NCBI GenBank assembly: GCA_028023455.1
Contig: JAQFVV010012477.1
Span: forward strand, 925,501 to 989,500
Direction of reading: 5' to 3'
Length of the DNA: 64,000 nt
Source: Epiperipatus broadwayi
Taxonomy: Eukaryota > Onychophora > Udeonychophora > Euonychophora > Peripatidae
Part shown: positions 9,095 through 22,119 of the stretch, in pieces
How positions within the stretch are numbered: the first letter of the stretch is position 1
How the letters are laid out: each line of letters starts with the position of its first letter
Translations under genes and position numbers: made by a program
The notes under the pieces: model-generated
What the model saw: only the letters and a program-made list of their open reading frames with translations
What the model was told of the DNA's origin: nothing
Databases searched by the model: none

Positions 9095-11595
9095 ATATAT
9101 TGAAGGTATATATATATGCTTACATATATTTATACTTCATGTCAATAATTTAAAAATTTCTCTGAAATTGTAAAAGGTAAAAGTTTTATTTAAATAATTT
9201 TAATTATTAAAAGTTATCTATATATATATATTATATGCTAAGATAAATGTAAACGGTATGATTAATTATAAAGTTAAGTTAAATCAATTTAAAACAAAAT
9301 ATTTTCTAAGAGTTATAAAAGTTAATGAATTTATATTTAGACTAAAAGTATGTTCAAAAAGAAAAGTTGTTTGTGTTGTTAACCGTCAAAAGTAGAAATA
9401 ACATTCCTAGAAAATTAATTAAAATGCTTGTTAACACGTCATGAATCAACCTCTTAAGGAGATTGATATCTGACGAAATTAAAAATAGGCTGTTATTCCC
9501 TGTGAAAGATAAGAATTTGAAATATGGTATTCCATAAATAAGCTACAGACTACAGCAGATTCTCTGGAATTATCTATAACCAATGGATCAAAGAATCCAA
9601 AAGAGGAGTGATGGATCCAAATTTTACCAATAAGCTGAAACCAGAAAGTGTAAATAGTGCATACAATTTATTCAGATGATTCTGTTTCCATTATTCTTTC
9701 TCTTCTATTACTCTGCAAGGTGTTTATTGTTCTGCTTTACCCTATGAGTCAATTGTTATTTTTTATTATTCTGCTGTGTGCTTTAGTTATTAGGCTTTTT
9801 TTCAGCAAGAACTTCACAGTTATAGTTGTTCCTTTAATTTAATTTAAGCTCGAAGGATGAAAGAAACTATCACCTGCTTCATTCTGTCAAGTTGGTAAAA
9901 TTCAAGTGATAAATCCATTGCCGAGTCCTGAAAAAGAAGCTGCCAACAAGTGATGAAATCAGCCGAATGTGTGTTAGCTATATATTCAACTGAGTTGAGT
10001 AAAAATCTAATGTTTTTTGTTACAGGCTAAACCAGCTATTAAACCAAGATGAAATTTTTGCCAAATCATTCTAATAAACTCTGAATGGTAATTTAAACCT
10101 TCGGCCATAGCTATGGTTCAATGAAAAGACTCTGCAAAATTAACCAATACCTAAAGACTGAATGTGAACATTTCATGCTGAAATAAAATGTATGAACTTT
10201 ACAGACAGTTGTATTTAATGATTATTTATCTCCTATCTAGAAAATCTGTTAATAAAGAATTATTTGTTTGAATCTGTTTTTTAAGCAGCTATGAAAAGAG
10301 ATTGTGGTTTGTTTTATTTATCATGCCACATTTTATTCAGCAATGAAATGTATAAAATTATTTTATAAAAAGCAATTAAATTGTAAACACAATACAATCT
10401 CTAATCATGGTATTAAACATTTTTATGTTAATTACATTTGTCATTTCCACTTTAAGTAAATTATCAACAATATATGTTAAATCAGAAACTTAATAAATTA
10501 GGTATTGAGTTCAGTTGTGCTCCAGAGACAAGCTAGATTATGGTTGTATCTAATAGGTTTCAGTTTGAGTGAGCTACGCTTTCATTTTTGAGATAATATT
10601 ATTGATAAAAATGGATAGCTGTCAATCTTTTAATTTAGGCCATACTAATTATATATGAAACTTATTTATATGTAAAGTCCTACTTATAAATGATTGTAAA
10701 ACTATTTGTGACTGCTGACCCCTTATCTTCACTAGTTGGCTTGTCAGTTGTGGGTAGTAGATGAAAAGTTCCTATCAAATATTATCTGTTTTATTTTATA
10801 CATGACTTGTAATGATATGTTTGTGACTGCTGGTCACTAATACATGGTCTCAAAATATTCTAAGAAGCAGTACATATTTGAAGTTTAATTCCTACTGTAT
10901 GCATGTAATTTATACATGTATTTGTTCTTGTTCAGAAACTATTGTAGTACAGATATCATTTTCGGTATTTTATAATTATTTTATTATTTTAATAAATTCA
11001 AATATCACTGCATGAAATAGATCACATCAATCGATTAATTAAATCATTCTTTGTTTATATTATTAAATTATCATCATTTGAAAAGATCATATAATCTTAG
11101 AAAAGTGGTAAGAAGATGTGTGAGTCTATGCAATAAATTGGGATTAATTCAAAAAGCAACTAATGATAATGACATTCTAAATTAAAAGTTATCAAATATT
11201 ATTTGTAAAAAAGCATTTAAGTTTTATAATACTGTATACATTATCTATGCATAATCTAAATTACTACATAATAATAAATGATTCATAAAGATTTATTTAC
11301 TATAAAAGAGTTTCAAAATTTATAAGTCAATTAACTAAAGATATACCAGTGTGTGTGTTGTTTTGTGTAAATGTAAATAAATTGTTGGTCACATTATTTT
11401 TGGCAGATTAATCATCATTGTTTACAATCATAACTTAAGTAAAATAATTAAGAGTTTCTTGTTTCACCCTGATCGTAGCAAGCTGTAAAAGAAAAAAATG
11501 TTAGTCTGTAATGTCAGAATGGGGATTGCCCTCGATAATTTTCATATGGTTTGCACAATTCTGTCAGATACAGTATATTTCTTCTACATTTTAGT
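9095..11595. repeat. Long dispersed repeat, copy 1 (empty site for the 440-bp insertion)
   Basis: This 2.5-kb stretch is matched along most of its length, in the same order and orientation, by 13480-16200. Shared blocks include the segment around 9290 (aaatcaatttaaaacaaaat), the ACTACAGCAGATTCT block near 9550, the TTGTGACTGCTG block near 10710 and its half-repeat near 10820, and the end block around 11500. It has no long open frame. It may be a tandem segmental duplication or two copies of an unclassified transposon. At 9190-9202 it carries the uninterrupted sequence into which the 440-bp element inserted in copy 2. Confidence 0.75.
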
Positions 11596-11604
11596 GCCTG
11601 CAAT

Positions 11605-11740
11605 GTAGGCCATGAGGAATCACCTACCTATTCCTGAGATACATATTTTTTAAATATATAAAATGTGAGGCATGATAAATTACCAGATATTTCTGAGATA
11701 CGTAGATTTTTATTGATGTAAAAAAATTTTAAATAGAATA
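11605..11740 (+). repeat. Short degenerate tandem repeat, about 62-bp unit
   Basis: Two adjacent units share a GGCATGA..AAT..ACC.....ATT.CTGAGATACRTA pattern. No function is apparent. Confidence 0.45.
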
Positions 11741-12019
11741 AGTTTGGTTTTTGTTTTTTAAAATAAATTTGACATGTTATAGAAGGGAAAGTATTTTTTA
11801 AGTAATTCATTTTAAATTTATAAAGATAATTTTATTGATTGCAAAATAGATTTATCAAAGAAAAAGTTCTTTGACAAAGTTTTTCTAATAATGAGACAAA
11901 AAAGGTATTAACATGTAACATGATGCATGAGTGAAAATTTTGTTTAATGAAATTTAGTATTTGTCATAGGAAAGAAAACACATCCTGTAATATATATATA
12001 CTTTTGTTTAATATGACAT

Positions 12020-13300
12020 TAGAAAGATTAAAAGTAGAACGTAAAGTAGGTGGGAAATGAAGGCTTTAGTGAGGAGCTGGTTATGTTCAGCTAAAGAAAT
12101 AGAGAATGGCATAAATGTTTTTATAGAGAATAAAGAATTAATAGGTATTAAATATTGTTAAAACAAAATTTAGAGCTATAAATATGGAATCAGAAGAAAA
12201 GAATTGTGATTTAATGATGGAGAAAATAGCACTGAAGGAAGATAGTCCCATTTTGTTCAAAAATCCCCAAGTGATAGAAAGAAAATGAACCAATAGAGAT
12301 GTCAATGATGATGAGGCTAATTATAGAAATGTTAAATAAGAATCACAGAATTTAATGGAAAAGATATGACTAAAAATAAAAGAAAATCAACAGGATATAA
12401 TAAAAAAGATGGTAAAAATGAATCAAAAGATTGAAGAAATGAAACATGAGATGGAAAAAAAATGAACTAGGACATTAGGAATAGGTCATATCGGATGCAA
12501 AGTGTAATAAAAGCATTGGAGAAAAAGTTAAGTGAAAATAATAATGTAGTAAAGTGGTAGATATAGGTAGTAAAATAAATTGTTAGTGAGATTAGAAAAG
12601 ATTAAAAGAGTGATAGGTTAGAAGTCACAAAAAGTGAGTATATAAGAAGGAAAAATAAAAAGGCAATGTATAAATAGTCAGAAAAAAGTGTTATATAAAA
12701 CACAAATTGAAAAAAAAAGTAAAAGAGGAATATAAAATAAATTTCAGACTGAAGTGAAACTAATATAGAATATTGATATGTAAAGAGAAAGTGTATAGTG
12801 TACAAAGAATAATAGGGAGCAGATTTTGTTAGTTATTTTCAATACTGATATGTACAAAATAAAAGAAAAGTTGGAAATAAATTTTATAGCATTAGTAAAA
12901 ACCTGAGCAGCTTGATAGGTAAAGCTCTAAGATAGTGAGATAACCAAACATGACAAGGTTATAAATATTTCCCCACAACATTGGTTACAAGGTCAGTAAA
13001 ATAAATTGTAAAAATATTGGTTAAAAAATTGTTAATGAAAATTTATATAAGAATGCCATAAATGTGGATTTTAAAGACCGCTTTGGACAAGGTAGATGTC
13101 ATAATTTATTATGGAGGCATCAAGAATATTTTAAATAGGCCTTACAGCCATATAGAGGATCAAACTCTAGCTAAACTACAACATTCTAAAAATGGTGAAG
13201 ATCATAATCAAATAGATAGTTTGAGATTGTTAACAGTAGGCCACCAAATAAGAATTTTCAAAAGAAAGAAAGCACCAGTAGATAGTATTACTTAGTTGTA
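12020..13300 (+). pseudogene. Purine-rich coding remnant with a coiled-coil stretch, origin unknown
   Basis: The plus strand is strongly purine-biased over more than 1 kb, unlike its neighbours, which suggests former coding. One readable stretch near 12380-12465 gives KIKENQQDIIKKM and KMNQKIEEMKHEMEKK, a charged heptad-like coiled coil. A 77-codon open frame at 13062-13295 (MWILKTALDKVDVIIYYGG...) has no similarity I recognise. Frequent stops interrupt all frames. A LINE ORF1 or gag-like protein with a coiled coil is one possibility, but nothing here identifies it. Confidence 0.35.
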
Positions 13301-13479
13301 AAAAAAAATCAAATATCCAAGATCCAAATGATACTTGACTGAAAATGTCAAAGATAAATGAGTCATAATTTAAAAATATAAGCTATGCATATTTTGTATA
13401 CTGATTTTTAAATCGTTCATTAAGCAAGTAAAATCTTTTTTTTTATTGTTTTTTTTTTTGGTGGACTTTAAAGACATGA

Positions 13480-16200
13480 TGATATATATATAACTTCATT
13501 TCAGTAATTTAAAATTACCATGAGGTTGTAAAAAGTAAAGATTTTATTTAAATAATTTTAGAGTTCTTTTTGCAGTCGTTATTACATCTGATTGGCTGTC
13601 TTATAAGCATTTTAAGGCACATCTGTCAAAGATTTCAGCCTTTCACATTATTATTATAATCTGCCTGTGCTTAATAAATTAATATATTTACATTTGTTAC
13701 TATCAATCCATTGGATTTGAAAATTACTTCCTAGTAAATCTCAGTTGTTTATTTATATATAATATTTAGTAAATTAAATGTGGCATTTAAAGCTTCATGC
13801 TCTTAGGTTAAAATGCTTGAGGCTGGCTTATTTATAAATAAATTTAAGTAGAGAAGAAGGTGGAACCATCTTTTTCTCATAAAATCTCTGCCTTATGTTT
13901 TTACTTGAGAGTTCTCCTTGCAGTCATTATTACATCTGATTGGCTGTCTTATAAGCATTTTAAGGTGCATCTGTCAAAGGTTTCAGCCTTTCATGTTATT
14001 AAATAATTTTAATAAATAAAAGTTATATATATATATACACACTCAGATAAATGTATAAGGGTATGATTACTTATAAAGTTATGTTAAATCAATTTAAAAC
14101 AAAATATTTTATAAAAGTTAATTAATTTTAAATTTAATCTAAAAATATGTTACAAAACAAAAAGTCTATTTGTTGTTAACAGTTAAAAGTGGAAATGACT
14201 CTCTGAGAAAATTATTTAATATGTTTGTAAACAGAAGGATCATTTAATCTAGAAGGCAGATATCTGATATAATGTAATTAAAGAGAGACTGCTCCCTGCC
14301 AAAAATAATGAAAATTTGAATGAGGTACTGGGCAAATAATATATCAGATCACAGCAGATTCTTAGAAGTTATCTATATTCAATAGATGAAAGCATCCCAA
14401 AGATGAGTGATGATTCAGAATGTTACAAATAAGCTAAGTCCATCAAATATAAATATTGCTTACAATTTATTTAGAGGATTCTGCTTCTATTGTTCTTTCT
14501 TTGTTGTTACACCACAAGCTGTTTATTATTCTGCTGCTATTCTGCAAGTCAATTATTATTCTTTCATTATTCTACCATGATCTTTAGTTATTAGGGTATT
14601 CTCAGACAAAACTTCATAATTATAGTTGTTCATGTAAATTGGGCCAACAGTATGCAGGAATATAGGAGCCATTGAAAACCCATTTATGTGTCTCAAAAAA
14701 AAGCCATCAGCAAGTTAAAAAACCCTCCAAATGTGTAACTACTATGTATTCACCTGAGATGAGTAAAAGTTTAATATCCAGTGCTACATAAAGGACCAGT
14801 TGTTAAACAAAGATGAAATTTCTGTGAAACATTCTGGTAATTTAAACTTTCCCCAATAGATATGGTTCAATGAATAATTCCACAAAATAAAACAGTAATA
14901 AATGACTGAATATGAACCTTTTATATGGAAATAATAGATATGAACTTTGCACACATTTTAGTTAATGATTATTTATCTCCTATCCACAGAAAATCTTTTA
15001 ATAAATAATTTATTGTTAGAATCTGTTTACAAGCAGCTATGGCAAGAGATTGTAGTTTGTTTTATTTATCCCATCACAATTTAGTTGTCAGTAATTGTAT
15101 AAAATTATTTCATAAAAGGCCTTTCTTTTGTAAAACAATCTTTAGCCATGCTATTAAATATTTGTATGTTAATTAAATCTGTTATTTCCACTTTAAATAA
15201 AATATCAATGATATGTTTAATTAGCAAGTTAATAAATTATGAATGAGTTCATAAACAAGGTAGATTAAAGAGTTGTATCTAATAAGTTTTTGTTTAAGTC
15301 AGCTGCACTTTCATTTTTGAGGTAATATTATTGATAAAAATGGATTGATGTTAATCTGTCAATTCAGACTATGCTAGTTTTATGAAAAAAAACTATTCAT
15401 ATGTAACATATTAGTGATAAGCGATTGCAAAACCATTTGTGACTGTCGGTCCCTTACTTTTATTAGTTGCCTTGGGCAGTGATATGCAGTAGATGAAAAG
15501 TTTCTCTCATGTATTATCTGCTTTATTTTATAAATGTCTTATAGTGAAGTGTTTGTGACTGCCAGTCGCTTATATACAGTACCAAATACTCTAAGAAGTT
15601 GACAATGTTCAAAATTTAATCCCTATCACATGCATATAATTTATAAGTGTATTGGTTCTTATCAAGAAACTAGTGTAGTACAGGTATTATTTCCTGTATT
15701 TTATGATTATTTTACTATTTTAAATGCTTGCTAACACCATCACCTGATGTAGACCACAGCAGTCAATTAATTAAATCATTATTAGCTTATAATGTTGTAT
15801 TATCTTCATTTGGCAAAGTCGTTAGTCTTAAAACAGGGGTAATGAGATGTGCAAGAAGTTAGGAATCTATACAATGGACTGGAATCCATCCAAAAACAAC
15901 TAACAATAATGATAATATTCTAAATTAGTGATTATCAAATATTAATTGTAGAATAACATCTAAACTTTTTAATGCTCTATAGAATATTTGTGCATAATAT
16001 AAATTACTAAATAATAATAGAACTTATAAATGTTTATTTATCATAATGGAGTTTTACTGTTTATAAGTCAATTAAGTAAAAGAAAAAAAATTGTTGATCT
16101 GTAATGTTAGAATGTGAAATATACATGAGGATTGTCTCAGGTGATTTTCATGTGGGTTGTGTAATTCTGTCCATAACATTATATATTAATAGAATATAAG
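13480..16200. repeat. Long dispersed repeat, copy 2 (with 440-bp insertion)
   Basis: This is the second copy of the repeat at 9095-11595, in direct orientation and clearly diverged by substitutions and small indels. It starts around the block ttaaaattaccatgaggttg (compare about 9145) and resumes after the insertion at 14001. Internal half-repeats (TTGTGACTG near 15440 and 15550) are kept. Confidence 0.75.
13561..14000 (+). mobile_element. 440-bp insertion with 92-bp terminal direct repeats
   Basis: Terminal repeats lie at 13561-13652 and 13909-14000. Both start GAGTTCT and end TTATT, and they differ at 8 of 92 sites. The insertion is flanked by AAATAATTTTA at 13550-13560 and 14001-14011. The paralogous copy at 9190-9202 has this sequence once, with nothing inserted. 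No protein is encoded. The layout resembles a miniature terminal-repeat retroelement, but the repeats lack the TG...CA ends of standard LTRs, so the class is open. Confidence 0.72.
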
Positions 16201-16311
16201 CCATTTCTACACTATCAACCAATACTTATGTTTAAAAACTGAAGTCTGAATCACTTACATTAGAAACTGTAGCAGTTGGTTGCATTTTATTATTATATAG
16301 CTTTTATTTAG

Positions 16312-16313
<2 letters not shown>

Positions 16314-16403
<90 letters not shown>
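16314..16403. repeat. (TA)n microsatellite
   Basis: This is an uninterrupted alternating TA tract of about 90 bp. Confidence 0.98.
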
Positions 16404-16408
<5 letters not shown>

Positions 16409-16419
16409 CCTAAAAATTT

Positions 16420-17620
16420 AACATGATGATATTTGTAATAATAAACACAAAATATTCTTATCTAAAATGATAACTAAATCATAGAGATATAATGCCAGAA
16501 ATAAATAAATACTATCTAGGGACTAAGCTCAGAAAGGTTATATCATGTGGTATATGCTATGATACAAAGAGCCATATAGTTAAAAATAGCAATAAATAAA
16601 TATTATCAATATAATATTTAACATTGAATAAATTGTAAGAGGAAAAAAACTCTCATACTCTTTTTTACAAATTACAGGGATGCCATTATTACTAAAAGCA
16701 TATATCATAGAGTGATTATGATATATTAAATTCTCTTTCACAAACCCTCCACACCCCACCCCAATTACAATACATCTAATAACCATCATCAGCATCTCAT
16801 TGCTCTGATCAGATCCATATTTCAAATCTTTAGATAAATACCTATAGGTAATTATATTTTATACTACATTGTTTATTAAAATAATTTCTTTCACAATATA
16901 ATTTCTTTAGTATTCATTTATATAATATTAAAACCTCAGTGTTTATTAATTAAATATTTATAATCTTAAATATTTACCTTTTTTTTTTCATTTAAGAATT
17001 ATTAGGCAATGTATGGAATCATAGTAAACACATGAGGAGGCATACTCTTACCCATAAAATAATGTCTACCCAACTGCCAATAATAATAATAAATTTAAAA
17101 GAAAATATCTTAATTAAAATAAAATATATAAAAAACTCTTAATTTGGAATAAAAGAAAAATACCAGGATTGCATTCAGACATAATAAGTGAATAAGGGAT
17201 TTTATGGTCACTCAGGGTATCCTACTAATAAATCTTACAAAATATTTCTTTATGAATTTAAGATAAATAATTAAAACATTTAATTGACTATAATCTTCTG
17301 AATAAAGCAAATAATAGCTTTGTCACACTATTATATTATTCCAACAATAAGAATGTTTACACATTAAGCATTTCTTACTAATCAAGCAATAAAATAAATG
17401 CTAGAAGTGATATAAATTACTTATTGAGACTCAAAAATTCACTTTTAATTTGTAAATACATATTTATTACTTTTACACCCTATAATATAAAGAAAACAAA
17501 AACAGACTTATAGATCAAAATCATCCATAACCTATACTCAGCATGTTCAAGAATGCAACTGAAGAAATAGTGATGTCCCTCAAAACAAACAACAATATCA
17601 ATTGCCAAAAAATAAAGCCA
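16420..17620. repeat. Unclassified dispersed repeat X, copy 1
   Basis: Blocks here recur in the same order at 46.9-47.4 kb: the CATCTCATTGCTCTGATCAG block at about 16795 (46981 in the other copy) and, further on, CATTCAGA followed by gggatttt...gtatc...aataaatc (17181 and 47334). There is no coding capacity. The segment 16985-17075 also has an inverted match at 18560-18660. Confidence 0.45.
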
Positions 17621-17698
17621 TGGCAGTACACCAAACATTGCTTCATAAAAGATGTCTGAGAGGTAATGCTAAAGTTTCAGTCATTGAATTGTTTAAAT

Positions 17699-17721
17699 AT
17701 ATATATATATATATATATATA
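17699..17721. repeat. (TA)n microsatellite
   Basis: A short alternating TA tract. Confidence 0.9.
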
Positions 17722-18559
17722 CAGTTTTTTCAATAAGTTAATTTCTACTGCAAGTCACTTTATCAGTGTTTATTAATTCAATGTTAATTTATCCTTTAAG
17801 TCATTTTAAGAGTTTTGCAACTCTTAGTTGTATTAAAACTCATTTTTATATTTCTTTACTGTAGTGCTTTAAACCAGTCTGTAATTGTAAATGATTTAAA
17901 TTGCTTGAATTAGGGATATTTTCTTCTGTACAATAGTGAATTAAATCTAATAGTTATTAAGAGCACAAACTATTTTAATATAGATACTATTATGTTAAAA
18001 GTGAATATTAAAATTAAACTGTAATAATTAAATTTAAATTTTTAATGTAATTACTTTACTTGCTTATATAAAAGTATTTCTTATTTAAGTCATTTATTAA
18101 TAAAAGTATACTTTATTAGTGTTAATTATAATAACGATTAATTCAGTTAATAGTTTTAAAATAGTTCATTAAAAAGATAAAGGCTTATTAAATTACTATT
18201 ATAAGCTAATAATTTAAATAAAAGAAAGCATTAGTCAGTGTGTGTATGCTTCATTATAAATTTCAATTTCACTTCTTTGTTGGTAATATTAAAAAAAGCT
18301 ATTCTGAAATATTTATATAAAAAAGACATATAAAACAATGTTCTGATAAAGTTCACTTTTATTAGATATTGTATAAAATTGTTTGAACAGAGTAATGTAA
18401 AATAATGTTCTATTTTTTTAAAAAAATGTAATTTATTATATTTTATTTTTATTGTAATAATTGTTTACATTTTAAAAATAATTGTCTTAGAATTTAATAT
18501 TTTAATATAACAGTTCAGTTTATTTTAGCTTTGTTTCCCAGGAGACTAATTAATTTTTG

Positions 18560-18665
18560 GACTTTAGTATACTGGGTAGATATTATCTTATGGGTAAGAG
18601 TATGTCTCCTGATATGTTTATTATGATTCCATATATTGCCTAATAATTCTTAAATGAAAGAAATT
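18560..18665 (-). repeat. Inverted partial match to repeat X
   Basis: The reverse complement matches 16985-17075, including TTAAGAATTATTAGGCAAT, a tatggaatcata segment and CATACTCTTACCCATAA. The DNA between the arms (about 17.7-18.5 kb) shows nothing else I recognise. Confidence 0.6.
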
Positions 18666-18669
18666 TTAT

Positions 18670-19180
18670 ATTTATAGGGCATGGGAATACTTCATTAACA
18701 TTTTAAATATTGTATAAATTGTTTTGATATTATTTTTCTTCATTATGTTACCAATTTTATAAGTTACTCTCTTTACATATGGGAGAACAGTTTTAATTTT
18801 TAACGGATCAAAATCTTTTTTTAATTATATAAAAAACCCTATTTTAATTGTTCTATCAAAACTCATGTTGGAAGGCTACTAAAATAGATTTATTAAAAAA
18901 AATAATTAATACAAGTGTAAGTTCTTATTCGAAAACTTTTGCTTTTTTTAAATATAAAAATATTTACTTATTTAAAGCTGCAGAAAAGAAATTATGAAAA
19001 ATTTCTAATGTCCATTTCGTATGTTTTTATTATCACACTTGCAATAATTATGTGATTTTTCATATGATAAAGAAACGTGAATGTGCTGACCATCTTTACT
19101 TAATTAGTATTTAACTCTTAATTTAAGATGAAGTAATACTATAGTCATTGTTTTCAGTGGCCTGATATTCCTTAACTAAA
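18670..19180. other. AT-rich DNA, nothing recognised
   Basis: Only short A and T runs are present, with no open frame of note. Confidence 0.5.
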
Positions 19181-19189
19181 GCATCAGTT

Positions 19190-19465
19190 GAGTTTTTTTG
19201 AAGACAGTATAAATGCATGTGAATGTTTTTTTCACTTAGATATTTACAACAATGGTTTAGTATATAAGGGGTTTAAACTCAGACTTTCACACAACTCTCA
19301 ACCATCTATACTATCTCATACTGCTGATACACTTGATCACACACATGTTGAAAAGATAAATAATCACCTATATTCATATTTTGTGCTAAACCAGCACTCG
19401 TCAGTTGGTGCAGATTACCATCTCCAAATATATATACAATCAAAACTTAGCTTATATTAAGATAG
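19190..19465 (-). repeat. Cephalopod-like SINE (minus)
   Basis: Read on the minus strand, the copy has the TATCTTTTCAACATGTGTGT block, a GATCAAGTGTATCAG block and a CTGAGTTTAAACCCC-like B box. The far end carries the ctggtttagcac head-like segment. The plus-strand open frame here (19188-19460) is a by-product of the repeat. Confidence 0.65.
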
Positions 19466-19719
19466 CCAATCTTCATACTTTAATGGACAGGCTTCAAACC
19501 ACTCCACCCCACAACTCTTCAGCTATCCATTTCATTGAAAATTTGATGATGGAATACTCAAAATCCACTTTAGTGCCAACCTTCTCATCCTACCCATTTT
19601 GACCACAATGTACTCTGATCCCTCATGTACAAGACATAATACATTTACATACATATATAAGGGATGGGCAGACCTTGCAGCACTTTATTTTGAAATATGA
19701 CTTTTTTTCTACATTACAG

Positions 19720-19865
19720 GCTAGTTTATATCTGCACTTACATATATAATATATAGGGGCTTTGAACTCAGACTTTCACACAACCCTCAAACATCCATGC
19801 TACCTCATACTTTTGATACATTTGCTCACACACACATTGAAAAGATAAATAATCACCAATATAAC
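19720..19865 (-). repeat. Cephalopod-like SINE, partial (minus)
   Basis: This is a second partial copy of the same family, with GGGCTTTGAACTCAGACTTT and the ttgatacattt...cacacacattgaaaagataaataatcacc blocks. It is similar enough to the copy at 19.26 kb to suggest a local duplication. Confidence 0.65.
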
Positions 19866-20041
19866 AATGATTTAGATAAAACAAAATTATAACTTTTATT
19901 TTTAAGAAGCTGTAAAGATGTCAGCAAGGCAGCATTTGGTAGCCAAAAATAATTATGCTAAAAATTATCTAATGGTCAGCTACTATTTAACGATTACCTT
20001 TTATTTAACTACTTCCAATCATATATCATTTTAAAATGAAG

Positions 20042-21712
20042 GATTGCTGTGTAAATTGGAAATAGAACTGGCAAATATTACATCAGATAGTGTTAAACTT
20101 TGTCATGTTAGAAGAAAAGATAAAAGGTCAATTCATTTGGAAAGTGGGCATAAATAAACTTTAATAGCACAAATAATGAAAATTCTATTAGAATGAAAGT
20201 CATTTTATGTCTAAAAAAATGCAACAATAGTATTGTAGAGATTGATGATATATTAGAGAGAGTAATACAATTAATGAAATATATCAAATGCGGATATTTC
20301 AGCTTAATGCTGCAAGAAGTTTCATTGTCATGAAGATGTGGAAGATATTTATATGGATGCATACAATACTGTGGATGAAATAAATAATGTTTAAAATTAT
20401 CATTGGAGACTAAAATGCTAGAATTGATAAACAATCAAAAGATAAACATGCTATGGATAAAATCGGCTATGGTATTAGAAGCAATTAAGGATACAATCTT
20501 ATAGATTTCATAGAAAAAAAAATCTATAGATTATGCTTTTTTTAAATGGACAAAGAAGCATCCAAATAAAAATAGAACATATTTAAATTATATTTTGACT
20601 AATATAAAATATGCTTTCCAAAATTGCAATGTTCTCTGTACATTCAATACATGTAGTTATTATTAATTAATGAGATTCAAGATATATATTGATGCAAAAC
20701 TAGAGACAGCAATTATTAAAAAAAACAGTATTAACAGCTTAAATTCTCATTCTACAAAAACACACCAATGAATTTAAATTAAAATTTTGCAAATCGTCCT
20801 CATAATATGTTAAGAGATTCTGAAAGTAATTCAGATTTTAATGAAGTCAATGAAAAACAACTTACATTCTATTATAAATTATAACAATGGTAAATGGTAT
20901 GAAAAAATAGCGATTTATGAGAATATTTTTATCGGAAACAGGAGAATTTATTATAAAAAAGAAAAATTATAATGTTTAAAATAATTTATTAAGATGAATT
21001 AAATAATTGGAGTTCAGATATTAGTATGAAAAAATGGCATTATATATCTATAATTTGATCAGGAGAAATTTTAGAAAAAATAAGTTTTAAATATATAAAA
21101 TAACATCTTGTCTTTAGAAAAAATGTATATTAAAAAAATGGTGGAAATATTACTAAGAAAAGAAGAGAACTGAAATGCATGGCAAAGTTTTACAAGTAAA
21201 AATATAGTAATGTAGAATAAAAAATAAACTACAATTACTGAATTTCCTGAATTGCCCAGAATTCCATTTAAATAAGTGAGATATGCAGTTAAATCTATGA
21301 AAATGGAAAATAGTCCAGGTAATGATGAAATTATAATTGATATCTTAAAAAAAGCAAGTGAACAAATATAAAAATTGATGACAAAACTATATATCAAATG
21401 TTAAAATGATAATACTGTACTGAATGATTAAAAAATGCAGTAGTTACATTGACATTTTAAAAAAAGATGTAACAAAAGAGATATTGTAAAATTTTCAGTC
21501 TTATATCAGTTTCATAGAAAATCTTGACCATAATACTTGCAACTCGTCGACATTGTATTTTGGACTCAAATGCATTGATTTTAATGCAATTTGTCATATC
21601 CAATTATTTAAAGAAGTAATAGAAAGGACCAATAAAAATTAATTGCCTTTATATTTCAGATTTGTAGATTATGAAAAAGGCATTAAGTATTTTGTCAATG
21701 CCTAAAGCATAT
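20042..21712 (+). pseudogene. RTE-type LINE, 5' part: endonuclease and N-terminal reverse transcriptase
   Basis: In shifting frames the plus strand reads KLEIELANITSDSVKL and VRRKDKRSIHLESGHK (20060-20155), then NARIDKQSKDKHAM with GYGIR (20415-20480), the endonuclease region around the GDFNAR motif. Next come FILTNIKYAF- and FSVHSIH-like ends near 20640. The reverse transcriptase follows: AVKSMKMENSPGNDEIIIDI (about 21282-21340), KLYIKC, then near 21460-21520 KKRCNKRDIVKFSVLYQF, and motif A as FVDYEKGIKYF at 21658-21695. The order is that of an RTE protein. Many stops and frameshifts make it inactive. It breaks off just after motif A, and the missing part reappears at 25.5 kb. Confidence 0.82.
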
Positions 21713-21714
21713 GT

Positions 21715-21815
21715 ATTATAAGAAACTTGAATTCAAACTTTCAAGCTTCCTATATCTATCCACTCTATTTATACAACTGATACACATAACCAAATAGAAG
21801 AGTTTGTATGTGGAG
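21715..21815 (-). repeat. Cephalopod-like SINE, partial (minus), inside the RTE LINE
   Basis: The block order is ataagaaacttgaattcaaac, cttcctatatctatccactc, ATACAACTGATACACATAACC. It marks the left edge of the nested insertion that splits the LINE. Confidence 0.6.
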
Positions 21816-21895
21816 AAAACTTGAAGCTTATTCATTAAAGTTAAAAGATTTTCTATTTTAATTTAAACTGAGCATTGATTGCATATATATATATA

Positions 21896-22064
21896 TGAGA
21901 GAGATGGTGATCTGGCCCAATTGATGAGTGCTGGTTCAGCATAAAATACATATTTTAACAATCATTTATCTTTTTCACATGTGTGTGGTCATGTGTATCA
22001 GTTATATAAGATAGATTGAACAGATGTAGGGAGATTGAAAGTTCAAGTCCTTATAATTATATTG

Positions 22065-22066
<2 letters not shown>
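21896..22066 (+). repeat. Cephalopod-like SINE (plus)
   Basis: This is the most complete copy. A head GGTGATCTGGCCCAATTGAT with gagtgctggttcagca is followed by ATCATTTATCTTTTTCACAT, GTGTGGTCATGTGTATCAG and a B-box-like GAAAGTTCAAGTCC segment. It is opposite in orientation to the copy at 21715-21815. Confidence 0.7.

Positions 22067-22116
<50 letters not shown>
22066..22116. repeat. (TA)n microsatellite
   Basis: An alternating TA tract of about 50 bp directly before the LTR-like segment. Confidence 0.95.

Positions 22117-22119
<3 letters not shown>

Noticed and set aside
19188-19602. Overlapping plus-strand open frames of 90 and 65 codons
   Set aside because: The first is a SINE in antisense and the second its flank; no protein similarity.
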